Shown: in pieces, positions 1 to 9,602 of the stretch | Layout: each line of letters starts with the position of its first letter | How positions within the stretch are numbered: the stretch's first letter is position 1 | From: Saccoglossus kowalevskii | Taxonomy: Eukaryota > Hemichordata > Enteropneusta > Harrimaniidae | Assembly: GCF_000003605.2 (NCBI RefSeq) | Contig: NW_003111947.1 | Location: 1-16,068 of the forward strand | Direction: 5' to 3' | Length of the DNA stretch: 16,068 nt | Notes under the pieces: generated by a model | The model's database searches: none | What the model saw: the letters and a program-made list of their open reading frames with translations, nothing else | Told to the model about the DNA's origin: nothing | Position numbers and translations under genes: made by a program

Positions 1-136
1 TTGCACAGTGACATCACCCAGTTGCACCAAGTTGCACAGTGGCATCACCCAGCTGCACAGTGACATCACCCAGTTGCACAGTGACATCACCAAGTTGCAC
101 AGTGACATCACCCAGTTGCACAGTTACATTACCCAG
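1..136 (+). repeat. End of a tail II block plus 115-bp junction cassette (copy 1)
   Basis: One GAC monomer (1-21) is followed by J10 at 22-31 and five monomers: GGC, CTG-headed GAC, GAC with CCAAG, GAC, and TAC with CATTACCCAG. The same 115-bp unit recurs at 7090 and 14466, each time after a tail II block, so base 1 is probably the last monomer of a tail II block lying outside the window. Confidence 0.8.
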
Positions 137-188
137 TTGCACCAAGTTGCACAGTGGCATCACCCAGCTGCACAGTGACATCACCTAG
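137..188 (+). repeat. 52-bp J10 linker with CACCTAG (copy 1)
   Basis: J10 (137-146), a GGC monomer and a CTG-headed GAC monomer ending CACCTAG lead straight into S19. The CACCTAG ending is private to this linker and occurs in the same place at 7205, 12644 and 14581, always 52 bp from J10 to S19. It is a good tag for the start of the tail III half of the super-repeat. Confidence 0.85.
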
Positions 189-963
189 TTGCAGTGACAT
201 CACCAAGTTGCACAGTTACATCACCCAATTGCACAGTGACATCACCCAGCAGCACAGTGACATCACCCAGTCGCACAGTGACATCACTAAGTTGCACAGT
301 GGCATCACTAAGTTGCACAGTGACATCACCAAGTTGCACAGTGACATCACCAAGTTGCACAGTGACATCACTAAATTGCACAGTAACATCATCCAGTTGC
401 ACAGTGACATCACCAAGTTGCATAGTGACATCACCCAGTTGCACAGTGACATCACTAAGTTGCACAGTGGCATCACTAAGTTGCACAGTGACATCACCAA
501 GTTGCACAGTGACATCACCAAGTTGCACAGTGACATCACTAAGTTGCACAGTCACATCACCCAGTTGCACAGTTACATCACCCAGTTGCACAGTGACATC
601 ACCAAGCTGCAAAGTGGCATCACCCAGTTGCACAGTGACATCACCAAGTTGCACAGTGGCATCACCCAGTTGCACAGTGGCATCACCCAGTTGCACAGTG
701 ACATCATCCAGTTGCACTGTGGCATCACACAATTGCACAGTGACATCACTAAGTTGCACAGTAACATCACAAAGCTGCACAGTGACATCACCCAGTTGCA
801 CAGTGACATCACTAAGTTGCACAGTGGCATCACTAAGTTGCACAGTGACATCACCAAGTTGCACAGTGACATCACCAAGTTGCACAGTGACATCACTAAG
901 TTGCACAGTCACATCACCCAGTTGCACAGTTACATCACCCAGTTGCACAGTGACATCACCAAG

Positions 964-983
964 CTGCAAAGTGCATCACCCAG
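964..983 (+). repeat. 20-bp monomer with one G deleted
   Basis: The monomer reads CTGCAAAGTGCATCACCCAG, against the usual CTGCAAAGTGG start of this core position. The loss changes the frame of every monomer to its right and separates the two halves of the fused block. Confidence 0.85.
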
Positions 984-1025
984 TTGCACAGTGACATCAC
1001 CAAGTTGCACAGTGACATCACCAAG

Positions 1026-1193
1026 TTGCACAGTGACATCACTAAATTGCACAGTAACATCATCCAGTTGCACAGTGACATCACCAAGTTGCATAGTGAC
1101 ATCACCCAGTTGCACAGTGACATCACTAAATTGCACAGTAACATCATCCAGTTGCACAGTGACATCACCAAGTTGCATAGTGACATCACCCAG
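1026..1193 (+). repeat. Tandem duplication of a four-monomer (84-bp) segment
   Basis: Two adjacent copies of the ordered set GAC-CTAAA, AAC-ATCCAG, GAC-CCAAG and TTGCATAG-GAC. On reading, the two 84-bp copies look identical. The same doubling occurs at 2870-3037 and 10619-10786. Confidence 0.85.
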
Positions 1194-1676
1194 TTGCACA
1201 GTGACATCACTAAGTTGCACAGTGACATCACCAAGTTGCACAGTGACATCACCAAGTTGCACAGTGACATCACTAAGTTGCACAGTGACATCACTAAGTT
1301 GCACAGTGGCATCACTAAGTTGCACAGTGACATCACCAAGTTGCACAGTGACATCACCAAGTTGCACAGTGACATCACTAAGTTGCACAGTCACATCACC
1401 CAGTTGCACAGTTACATCACCCAGTTGCACAGTGACATCATCAAGCTGCAAAGTGGCATCACCCAGTTGCACAGTGACATCACCAAGTTGCACAGTGGCA
1501 TCACCCAGTTGCACAGTGGCATCACCCAGTTGCACAGTGACATCATCCAGTTGCACAGTGGCATCACACAATTGCACAGTGACATCACTAAGTTGCACAG
1601 TAACATCACCAAGCTGCACAGTGACATCACCCTGTTGCACAGTGACATCACTAATTTGCACAGTGGCATCACTAAG

Positions 1677-2283
1677 TTGCAGTGACATCACCAAGTTGCA
1701 CAGTGACATCACTAAATTGCACAGTGACATCACTAAATTGCACAGTAACATCATCCAGTTGCACAGTGACATCACTAAGTTGCATAGTGACATCACCAAG
1801 TTGCATAGTGGCATCACCCATTTGCACAGTGACATCACCAAGTTGCACAGTGACAACACCAAGCTGCAAAGTGGCATCACCCAGTTGCACAGTGACATCA
1901 CCAAGTTGCACAGTGGCATCACCCAGTTGCACAGTGGCATCACCCAGTTGCACAGTGGCATCACCAAGTTGCACAGTGACATCACTAAGTTGCACAGTCA
2001 CATCACCCAGTTGCACAGTTACATCACCCAGTTGCACAGTGACATCACCAAGCTGCAAAGTGGCATCACCCAGTTGCACAGTGACATCACTAAGTTGCAC
2101 AGTGGCATCACCCAGTTGCACAGTGGCATCACCCAGTTGCACAGTGACATCATCCAGGTGCACAGTGGCATCACACAATTTCACAGTGACATCACTAAGT
2201 TGCACAGTAACATCACCAAGCTGCACAGTGACATCACCCAGTTGCACAGTGACATCACTAAGTTGCACAGTGGCATCACTAAG
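1677..2283 (+). repeat. Tail III block with the CCCAT/ACAACACC module (607 bp)
   Basis: S19 plus 28 monomers. The left half is a distinctive module: two GAC-CTAAA monomers, AAC, two TTGCATAG monomers, a GGC monomer ending CACCCAT, and a GAC monomer reading GACAACACC at 1852-1860. This module recurs at 7907 and 8828. The tail III at the right is decayed: TCCAGGTGCAC near 2155, CAATTTCAC near 2176, and standard CACCCAG and CACTAAG where CACCCTG and CACTAAT are expected. S19 follows at 2284. Confidence 0.82.
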
Positions 2284-2302
2284 TTGCAGTGACATCACCA
2301 AG

Positions 2303-2575
2303 TTGCACAGTTACATCACTAAGTTGCACAGTTACATCACCAAGTTGCACAGTGGCATCACCCAGTTGCACAGTGACATCACCAAATTGCACAGTGACAT
2401 CACCAAGTTGCACAGTGGCATTACTAAGTTGCACAGTGGCATCACCCAATTGCACAGTGACATCACTAAGTTGCACAGTGGCATCACCAAGTTGCACAGT
2501 GACATCACCCAGTTGCACAGTGACATCACCAAGTTGCACAGTGGCATCACTAAGTAGCACAGTGACATCACCAAG
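2303..2575 (+). repeat. GGC-rich insert, copy a (13 monomers)
   Basis: Six GGC monomers and two TAC monomers are interspersed with GAC monomers, unlike the block core. It ends in a monomer headed TAGCAC (2555-2575), a head seen only here and at 5799. The ordered run GGC-CCCAA, GAC-CTAAG, GGC-CCAAG, GAC-CCCAG (2429-2512) is shared with 5631-5714. Confidence 0.75.
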
Positions 2576-2869
2576 TTGCACAGTGACATCACCAAGTTGC
2601 ACAGTGACATCACCAAGTTGCACAGTGACATCACTAAATTGCACAGTAACATCATCCAGTTGCACAGTGACATCACCAAGTTGCACAGTTACATCACCCA
2701 GTTGCACAGTGACATCACCCAGTTGCACAGTGACATCACCCAGCTGCACAGTGACATCACCCAGTTGCACAGTGACATCACTAAGTTGCACAGTGGCATC
2801 ACTAAGTTGCACAGTGACATCACCAAGTTGCACAGTGACATCACCAAGTTGCACAGTGACATCACCAAG

Positions 2870-3037
2870 TTGCACAGTGACATCACTAAATTGCACAGTA
2901 ACATCATCCAGTTGCACAGTGACATCACCAAGTTGCATAGTGACATCACCCAGTTGCACAGTGACATCACTAAATTGCACAGTAACATCATCCAGTTGCA
3001 CAGTGACATCACCAAGTTGCATAGTGACATCACCCAG
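2870..3037 (+). repeat. Tandem duplication of the 84-bp segment, second site
   Basis: The same four-monomer set as at 1026-1193 is doubled in the same register, ending at a TTGCATAG monomer. The recurrence in the same register suggests either inheritance in a larger duplicated segment or repeated slippage at one spot. Confidence 0.85.
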
Positions 3038-3740
3038 TTGCACAGTGACATCACCCAGTTGCACAGTGACATCACCAAGTTGCACAGTGACATCACCAAG
3101 TTGCACAGTGACATCACCCAGCTGCACAGTGACATCACCCAGTTGCACAGTGACATCACTAAGTTGCACAGTGGCATCACTAAGTTGCACAGTGACATCA
3201 CCAAGTTGCACAGTGACATCACCAAGTTGCACAGTGACATCACCAAGTTGCACAGTGACTTCACTAAATTGCACAGTAACATCATCCAGTTGCACAGTGA
3301 CATCACCAAGTTGCATAGTGACATCACCCAGTTGCACAGTGACATCACTAAGTTGCACAGTGACATCACCAAGTTGCACAGTGACATCACCAAGTTGCAC
3401 AGTGACATCACTAAGTTGCACAGTCACATCACCCAGTTGCACAGTTACATCACCCAGTTGCACAGTGACATCACCAAGCTGCAAAGTGGCATCACCCAGT
3501 TGCACAGTGACATCACCAAGTTGCACAGTGGCATCACCCAGTTGCACAGTGACATCACCCAGCTGCACAGTGACATCCCACAGTTGCACAGTGACATCAC
3601 TAAGTTGCACAGTGACATCACCCAGTTGCACAGTTACATTACCCAGTTGCACCAAGTTGCAAAGTGGCATCACCCAGCTGCACAGTGACATCACCCAGTT
3701 GCACAGTGACATCACCAAGTTGCACAGTTACATCACCCAG

Positions 3741-3762
3741 TTGCACAGTGACATCACTAAAA
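3741..3762 (+). repeat. 22-bp monomer with extra A at a deletion join
   Basis: The monomer ends CACTAAAA instead of CACTAAA. It sits exactly where core monomers present in other blocks are absent, consistent with a recombination scar rather than a random one-base insertion. Confidence 0.7.
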
Positions 3763-3888
3763 TTGCACAGTAACATCATCCAGTTGCACAGTGACATCAC
3801 CAAGTTGCATAGTGACATCACCCAGTTGCACAGTGACATCACTAAGTTGCACAGTGGCATCACTAAGTTGCACAGTGACATCACCAAG

Positions 3889-4140
3889 TTGCACAGTGGC
3901 ATCACCCAGCTGCACAGTGACATCACCCAGTTGCACAGTGATATCACTAAGTTGCACAGTGGCATCACCAAGTTGCACAGTGACATCACCCAGTTGCACA
4001 TTGGCATCACCAAGTTGCACAGTGATATCACTAAGTTGCACAGTGACATCACTAAGTTGCACAGTGACATCACCCAGTTGCACAGTGATATCACTAAGTT
4101 GCACAGTGGCATCACTAAGTTGCACAGTGGCATCACTAAG
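3889..4140 (+). repeat. GGC-rich insert, copy b, with three GATATC sites (12 monomers)
   Basis: Five of twelve monomers are GGC type, and three GAC monomers are changed to GAT, giving GATATC at 3940, 4024 and 4087. One monomer reads TTGCACATTGGC (3994), a change not seen elsewhere. The regular spacing of the GATATC monomers (84 and 63 bp) suggests local amplification after the C-to-T change arose. Confidence 0.72.
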
Positions 4141-4602
4141 TTGCACAGTGACATCACCAAGTTGCACAGTGACATCACCAAGTTGCACAGTGACATCACC
4201 AAGTTGCACAGTGACATCACTAAATTGCACAGTAACATCATCCAGTTGCACAGTGACATCACCAAGTTGCATAGTGACATCACCCAGTTGCACAGTGACA
4301 TCACTAAGTTGCACAGTGGCATCACTAAGTTGCACAGTGACATCACCAAGTTGCACAGTGACATCACCAAGTTGCACAGTCACATCAGCCAGTTGCACAG
4401 TTACATCACCCAGTTGCACAGTGACATCACCAAGCTGCAAAGTGGCATCACCCAGTTGCACAGTGACATCACCAAGTTGCACAGTGGCATCACCCAGTTG
4501 CACAGTGACATCACCCAGCTGCACAGTGACATCCCACAGTTGCACAGTGACATCACTAAGTTGCACAGTGACATCACCCAGTTGCACAGTTACATTACCC
4601 AG

Positions 4603-5305
4603 TTGCACCAAGTTGCACAGTGGCATCACCCAGCTGCACAGTGACATCACCCAGTTGCACAGTGACATCACCAAGTTGCACAGTTACATCACCCAGTTGC
4701 ACAGTGACATCACCCAGCTGCACAGTGACATCACCCAGTTGCACAGTGACATCACTAAGTTGCACAGTGGCATCACTAAGTTGCACAGTGGCATCACTAA
4801 GTTGCACAGTGGCATCACTAAGTTGCACAGTGACATCACCAAGTTGCACAGTGACATCACCAAGTTGCACAGTGACATCACTAAATTGCACAGTAACATC
4901 ATCCAGTTGCACAGTGACATCACCAAGTTGCATAGTGACATCACCCAGTTGCACAGTGACATCACTAAGTTGCACAGTGGCATCACTAAGTTGCACAGTG
5001 ACATCACCAAGTTGCACAGTGACATCACCAAGTTGCACAGTGACATCACCAAGTTGCACAGTGACATCACTAAGTTGCACAGTCACATCACCCAGTTGCA
5101 CAGTTACATCACCCAGTTGCACAGTGACATCACCAAGCTGCAAAGTGGCATCACCCAGTTGCACAGTGACATCACCAAGTTGCACAGTGGCATCACCCAG
5201 TTGCACAGTGACATCACCCAGCTGCACAGTGACATCCCACAGTTGCACAGTGACATCACTAAGTTGCACAGTGACATCACCCAGTTGCACAGTTACATTA
5301 CCCAG
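4603..5305 (+). repeat. Tail I block, 33 monomers (703 bp)
   Basis: J10 plus 33 monomers. It differs from the 30-monomer form at 11249 mainly by a run of three consecutive GGC-CTAAG monomers (4762-4824) where one is usual, and by a GGC monomer near 4974 where the 11249 block has none. Tail I is standard (CATCCCACAG near 5234). Confidence 0.82.
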
Positions 5306-6407
5306 TTGCACCAAGTTGCACAGTGGCATCACCCAGCTGCACAGTGACATCACCCAGTTGCACAGTGACATCACCAAGTTGCACAGTTACATCACCCAGT
5401 TGCACAGTGACATCACCCAGCTGCACAGTGACATCACCCAGCTGCACAGTGACATCACCCAGTTGCACAGTGACATAACCAAGTTGCACAGTGGCATCAC
5501 AAAGTTGCACAGTGGCTTCACTAAGTTGCACAGTGGCATCACTAAGTTGCACAGTGATATCACCAAGTTGCACAGTGGCATCACTAAGTTGCACAGTTAC
5601 ATCACCAAGTTGCACAGTGGCATCACTAAGTTGCACAGTGGCATCACCCAATTGCACAGTGACATCACTAAGTTGCACAGTGGCATCACCAAGTTGCACA
5701 GTGACATCACCCAGTTGCACAGTGACATCACCCAGTTGCACAGTGACATCACTAAGTTGCACAGTGGCTTCACTAAGTTGCACAGTGGCATCACTAAGTA
5801 GCACAGTGACATCACCCAGTTGCACAGTGACATCACCAAGTTGCACAGTTACATCACCCAGTTGCACAGTGACATCACCCAGCTGCACAGTGACATCACC
5901 CAGTTGCACAGTGACATCACTAAGTTGCACAGTGGCATCACTAAGTTGCACAGTGACATCACCAAGTTGCACAGTGACATCACCAAGTTGCACAGTGACA
6001 TCACCAAGTTGCACAGTGACATCACTAAATTGCACAGTAACATCATCCAGTTGCACAGTGACATCACCAAGTTGCATAGTGACATCACCCAGTTGCACAG
6101 TGACATCACTAAGTTGCACAGTGACATCACCAAGTTGCACAGTGACATCACCAAGTTGCACAGTGACATCACTAAGTTGCACAGTCACATCACCCAGTTG
6201 CACAGTCACATCACCCAGTTGCACAGTGACATCACCAAGCTGCAAAGTGGCATCACCCAGTTGCACAGTGACATCACCAAGTTGCACAGTGGCATCACCC
6301 AGTTGCACAGTGACATCACCCAGCTGCACAGTGACATCCCACAGTTGCACAGTGACATCACTAAGTTGCACAGTGACATCACCCAGTTGCACAGTTACAT
6401 TACCCAG
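5306..6407 (+). repeat. Tail I block carrying a 22-monomer insertion (1102 bp)
   Basis: J10 plus 52 monomers. The core opening (GAC-CCAAG, TAC, GAC, CTG-headed GAC) occurs twice, starting at 5358 and again at 5820, exactly 22 monomers (462 bp) apart. Removing one copy with the material between leaves 30 monomers, the size of the canonical 640-bp block. The inserted material is the GGC-rich cassette 5463-5819. The right half is canonical except that CAC occurs twice in a row (6177-6218) in place of CAC then TAC. Confidence 0.82.
5463..5819 (+). repeat. GGC-rich insert, copy c (17 monomers)
   Basis: Nine GGC-class monomers, two of them with GGCTTCAC (near 5514 and 5766), one GATATC (5556), one CATAACC, and a closing TAGCAC-headed monomer at 5799. 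It shares its right part and the TAGCAC end with 2303-2575, so the two copies are related by transfer within the array. Confidence 0.75.
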
Positions 6408-7089
6408 TTGCACCAAGTTGCACAGTGGCATCACCCAGCTGCACAGTGACATCACCCAGTTGCACAGTGACATCACCAAGTTGCACAGTTACATCACCCA
6501 GTTGCACAGTGACATCACCCAGCTGCACAGTGACATCACCCAGTTGCACAGTGACATCACTAAGTTGCACAGTGGCATCACTAAGTTGCACAGTGACATC
6601 ACCAAGTTGCACAGTGACATCACCAAGTTGCACAGTGACATCACCAAGTTGCACAGTGATATCACTAAATTGCACAGTAACATCATCCAGTTGCACAGTG
6701 ACATCACCAAGTTGCATAGTGACATCACCCAGTTGCACAGTGACATCACTAAGTTGCACAGTGACATCACTAAGTTGCACAGTGACATCACCAAGTTGCA
6801 CAGTGACATCACCAAGTTGCACAGTGACATAACCCAGTTGCACAGTTACATAACCCAGTTGCACAGTTACATCACCCAGTTGCACAGTGACATCACCAAG
6901 CTGCAAAGTGGCATCACCCAGTTGCACAGTGACATCACCAAGTTGCACAGTGGCATCACCCAGTTGTACAGTGGCATCACCCAGTTGCACAGTGACATCA
7001 TCCAGTTGCACAGTGACATCACCCAGTTGCACAGTGGCATCACTAACTTGCACAGTTACATAACCCAGTTGCACAGTGACATCACCCAG
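6408..7089 (+). repeat. Tail II block, 32 monomers (682 bp), super-repeat 1
   Basis: J10, core, then tail II: GAC-ATCCAG, GAC, GGC-CACTAAC (near 7042), TAC-ATAACCCAG, GAC, J10 at 7090. It has the same length as the tail II block at 11889. Private changes include GATATC at 6658, two CATAACC monomers (6828, 6849) and TTGTACAG near 6964. Confidence 0.83.
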
Positions 7090-7204
7090 TTGCACCAAGT
7101 TGCACAGTGGCATCACCCAGCTGCACAGTGACATCACCCAGTTGCACAGTGACATCACCAAGTTGCACAGTGACATCACCCAGTTGCACAGTTACATTAC
7201 CCAG
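7090..7204 (+). repeat. 115-bp junction cassette (copy 2)
   Basis: J10 plus GGC, CTG-headed GAC, GAC-CCAAG, GAC and TAC-CATTACCCAG, the same monomer order as 22-136. It joins the tail II and tail III halves of super-repeat 1. Confidence 0.85.
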
Positions 7205-7256
7205 TTGCACCAAGTTGCACAGTGGCATCACCCAGCTGCACAGTGACATCACCTAG
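7205..7256 (+). repeat. 52-bp J10 linker with CACCTAG (copy 2)
   Basis: J10, GGC and CTG-headed GAC ending CACCTAG, abutting S19 at 7257. It has the same order and length as 137-188. Confidence 0.85.
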
Positions 7257-7906
7257 TTGCAGTGACATCACCAAGTTGCACAGTTACATCACCCAGTTGC
7301 ACAGTGACATCACCCAGCTGCACAGTGACATCACCCAGTTGCACAGTGACATCACTAAGTTGCACAGGGGCATCACTAAGTTGCACAGTGACATCACCAA
7401 GTTGCACAGTGACATCACCAAGTTGCACAGTGACATCACTAAATTGCACAGTAACATCATCCAGTTGCACAGTGACATCACCAAGTTGCATAGTGACATC
7501 ACCCAGTTGCACAGTGACATCACTAAGTTGCACAGTGGCATCACTAAGTTGCACAGTGACATCACCAAGTTGCACAGTGACATCACCCAGTTGCACAGTG
7601 ACATCACCAAGTTGCACAGTGACATCACCCAGTTGCACAGTTACATCACCCAGTTGCACAGTGACATCACCAAGCTGCAAAGTGGCATCACCCAGTTGCA
7701 CAGTGACATCACCAAGTTGCACAGTGGCATCACCCAGTTGCACAGTGGCATCACCCAGTTGCACAGTGACATCATCCAGTTACACAGTGGCATCACACAA
7801 GCTGCACAGTGACATCACTAAGTTGCACAGAAACATCACCAAGCTGCACAGTGACATCACCCTGTTGCACAGTGACATCACTAATTTGCACAGTGGCATC
7901 ACTAAG
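7257..7906 (+). repeat. Tail III block (650 bp), super-repeat 1
   Basis: S19 plus 30 monomers, one of them 22 bp. It carries the rare head TTGCACAGGGGC (7361), shared only with 8325 and 9247. The tail holds several private changes: TTACACAG (7780), an inserted base giving CACACAAG, a CTG head on the next monomer, and CAGAAACATC near 7829 in place of CAGTAACATC. Confidence 0.83.
7780..7801 (+). repeat. 22-bp monomer with inserted base in tail III
   Basis: The usual CACACAA ending followed by TTGCAC here reads CACACAAG followed by CTGCAC. Four unusual changes within about 50 bp suggest a patch of sequence conversion or local error. Confidence 0.7.
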
Positions 7907-8827
7907 TTGCAGTGACATCACCAAGTTGCACAGTGACATCACTAAATTGCACAGTGACATCACTAAATTGCACAGTAACATCATCCAGTTGCACAGTGAC
8001 ATCACTAAGTTGCATAGTGACATCACCAAGTTGCATAGTGGCATCACCCATTTGCACAGTGACATCACCAAGTTGCACAGTGACAACACCAAGCTGCAAA
8101 GTGGCATCACCCAGTTGCACAGTGACATCACCAAGTTGCACAGTGGCATCACCCAGTTGCACAGTGGCATCACCCAGTTGCACAGTGGCATCACCAAGTT
8201 GCACAGTGACATCACTAAGTTGCACAGTCACATCACCAAGTTGCACAGTCACATCACCCAGTTGCACAGTGACATCACCAGCTGCACAGTGACATCACCC
8301 AGTTGCACAGTGACATCACTAAGTTGCACAGGGGCATCACTAAGTTGCACAGTGACATCACCAAGTTGCACAGTGACATCACCAAGTTGCACAGTGACAT
8401 CACTAAATTGCACAGTAACATCATCCAGTTGCACAGTGACATCACCAAGTTGCATAGTGACATCACCCAGTTGCACAGTGACATCACTAAGTTGCACAGT
8501 GGCATCACTAAGTTGCACAGTGACATCACCAAGTTGCACAGTGACATCACCCAGTTGCACAGTTACATCACCCAGTTGCACAGTGACATCATCAAGCTGC
8601 AAAGTGGCATCACCCAGTTGCACAGTGACATCACCAAGTTGCACAGTGGCATCACCCAGTTGCACAGTGGCATCACCCAGTTGCACAGTGACATCATCCA
8701 GTTGCACAGTGGCATCACACAATTGCACAGTGACATCACTAAGTTGCACAGTAACATCACCAAGCTGCACAGTGACATCACCCTGTTGCACAGTGACATC
8801 ACTAATTTGCACAGTGGCATCACTAAG
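7907..8827 (+). repeat. Tail III block with CCCAT/ACAACACC module, copy 2 (921 bp)
   Basis: S19 plus 43 monomers. It opens with the module first seen at 1677 (GACAACACC at 8082-8090), then two CAC monomers in a row, a 20-bp monomer (8262-8281), and a second core copy with the GGGGC head (8325), GACATCATCAAG before CTGCAAAG, and a full tail III. I see no difference between 7832-8228 and 8753-9149. Confidence 0.82.
8262..8281 (+). repeat. 20-bp monomer with one C deleted
   Basis: It ends CACCAG rather than CACCCAG and lies at the join between the CCCAT module and a second core copy, so it may mark a recombination point. Confidence 0.75.
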
Positions 8828-9602
8828 TTGCAGTGACATCACCAAGTTGCACAGTGACATCACTAAATTGCACAGTGACATCACTAAATTGCACAGTAAC
8901 ATCATCCAGTTGCACAGTGACATCACTAAGTTGCATAGTGACATCACCAAGTTGCATAGTGGCATCACCCATTTGCACAGTGACATCACCAAGTTGCACA
9001 GTGACAACACCAAGCTGCAAAGTGGCATCACCCAGTTGCACAGTGACATCACCAAGTTGCACAGTGGCATCACCCAGTTGCACAGTGGCATCACCCAGTT
9101 GCACAGTGGCATCACCAAGTTGCACAGTGACATCACTAAGTTGCACAGTGACATCACCAAGTTGCACAGTCACATCACCCAGTTGCACAGTGACATCACC
9201 CAGCTGCACAGTGACATCACCCAGTTGCACAGTGACATCACTAAGTTGCACAGGGGCATCACTAAGTTGCACAGTTACATCACCCAGTTGCACAGTGACA
9301 TCACTAAATTGCACAGTAACATCATCCAGTTGCACAGTGACATCACCAAGTTGCATAGTGTCATCACCCAGTTGCACAGTGACATCACCCAGTTGCACAG
9401 TGACATCACCCAGTTGCACAGTGGCATCACCAAGTTGCACAGTGACATCACCCAGTTGCACAGTGACATCACCCAGTGGCACAGTGACATCATCAAGTTG
9501 CACAGTGGCATCACCCAGCTGCACAGTGACATCACCCAGTTGCACAGTGACATCCCACAGTTGCACAGTGACATCACCCAGTTGCACAGTTACATTACCC
9601 AG
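8828..9602 (+). repeat. Tail I block with CCCAT/ACAACACC module, copy 3 (775 bp)
   Basis: S19 plus 36 monomers. The left part repeats the block at 7907, including the GGGGC head (9247). The right part is atypical: the core is shortened, one monomer has GTGTCATC (near 9357), one has a TGGCAC head (9477) ending CATCAAG, and CATCCCACAG sits on a TTG-headed monomer rather than a CTG-headed one. It ends with TACATTACCCAG and J10 at 9603. It is therefore a hybrid with a module start and a tail I end. Confidence 0.8.

Larger units (their letters stand above)
189..1676 (+). repeat. Tail III higher-order block, fused and expanded (1488 bp)
   Basis: S19 (189-207) is followed by 70 monomers, about twice the usual number. 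The first half carries rare head changes (CAGCAC at 250, TCGCAC at 271, which creates a CpG) and a partial tail III near 697-843: it has CATCACACAA, then an AAC monomer, but no CACCCTG and no S19. It then runs back into core monomers. A one-base deletion makes a 20-bp monomer at 964-983. A doubled four-monomer segment lies at 1026-1193. A complete tail III closes the block (CACCCTG near 1629, CACTAAT near 1650). I infer an unequal exchange that joined two blocks and removed the S19 between them. Confidence 0.78.
2284..3646 (+). repeat. Long tail I block with GGC-rich insert (1363 bp)
   Basis: S19 (2284-2302) plus 64 monomers. It opens with a GGC-rich stretch (2303-2575), then holds core monomers, a doubled four-monomer segment (2870-3037), a further core copy (including a GACTTCAC variant near 3258), and ends in tail I: CATCCCACAG near 3573 and TACATTACCCAG just before J10 at 3647. 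Roughly two canonical blocks are fused with no boundary unit between them. Confidence 0.78.
3647..4602 (+). repeat. Tail I block with deletion and GGC-rich insert (956 bp)
   Basis: J10 is followed by a hybrid first monomer, TTGCAAAGTGG (3657), which combines a standard head with the AAAG of the CTGCAAAG monomer. After the TAC monomer the expected run of about seven core monomers is missing, and a 22-bp monomer with an extra A (3741-3762) marks the join to the AAC monomer. A GGC-rich, GATATC-bearing insert fills 3889-4140, then a second core copy leads to tail I (CATCCCACAG near 4531). Note CATCAGCCAG near 4384. Confidence 0.78.

Noticed and set aside
154-2292. Longest + strand open frame, 712 codons, SCTVTSP then LHSDITK repeats
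   Set aside because: It starts at a GTG inside a monomer, changes heptad type at the S19 units and at the 20-bp monomer, overlaps equally open frames on both strands, and ends where S19 forces a stop. It follows from the 21-bp period.
2555-2575. TAG in the TAGCAC-headed monomers (also at 5799) as a genuine gene end
   Set aside because: The TAG arises from one T-to-A change in the monomer head and is shared by two related inserts. Nothing upstream behaves as a gene.
2279-3718. Long - strand open frame, 479 codons, QLGDVTV repeats
   Set aside because: The complement of the same repeat has no stop in this frame. There is no non-repeat N or C terminus, no ribosome binding site or splice context, and its limits are set only by J10 and S19.
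5463-5819. Transposable element insertion
   Set aside because: The insert is made of the same 21-bp monomers in register, with no terminal inverted repeats, transposase or poly-A tail. In-register exchange is the simpler account.
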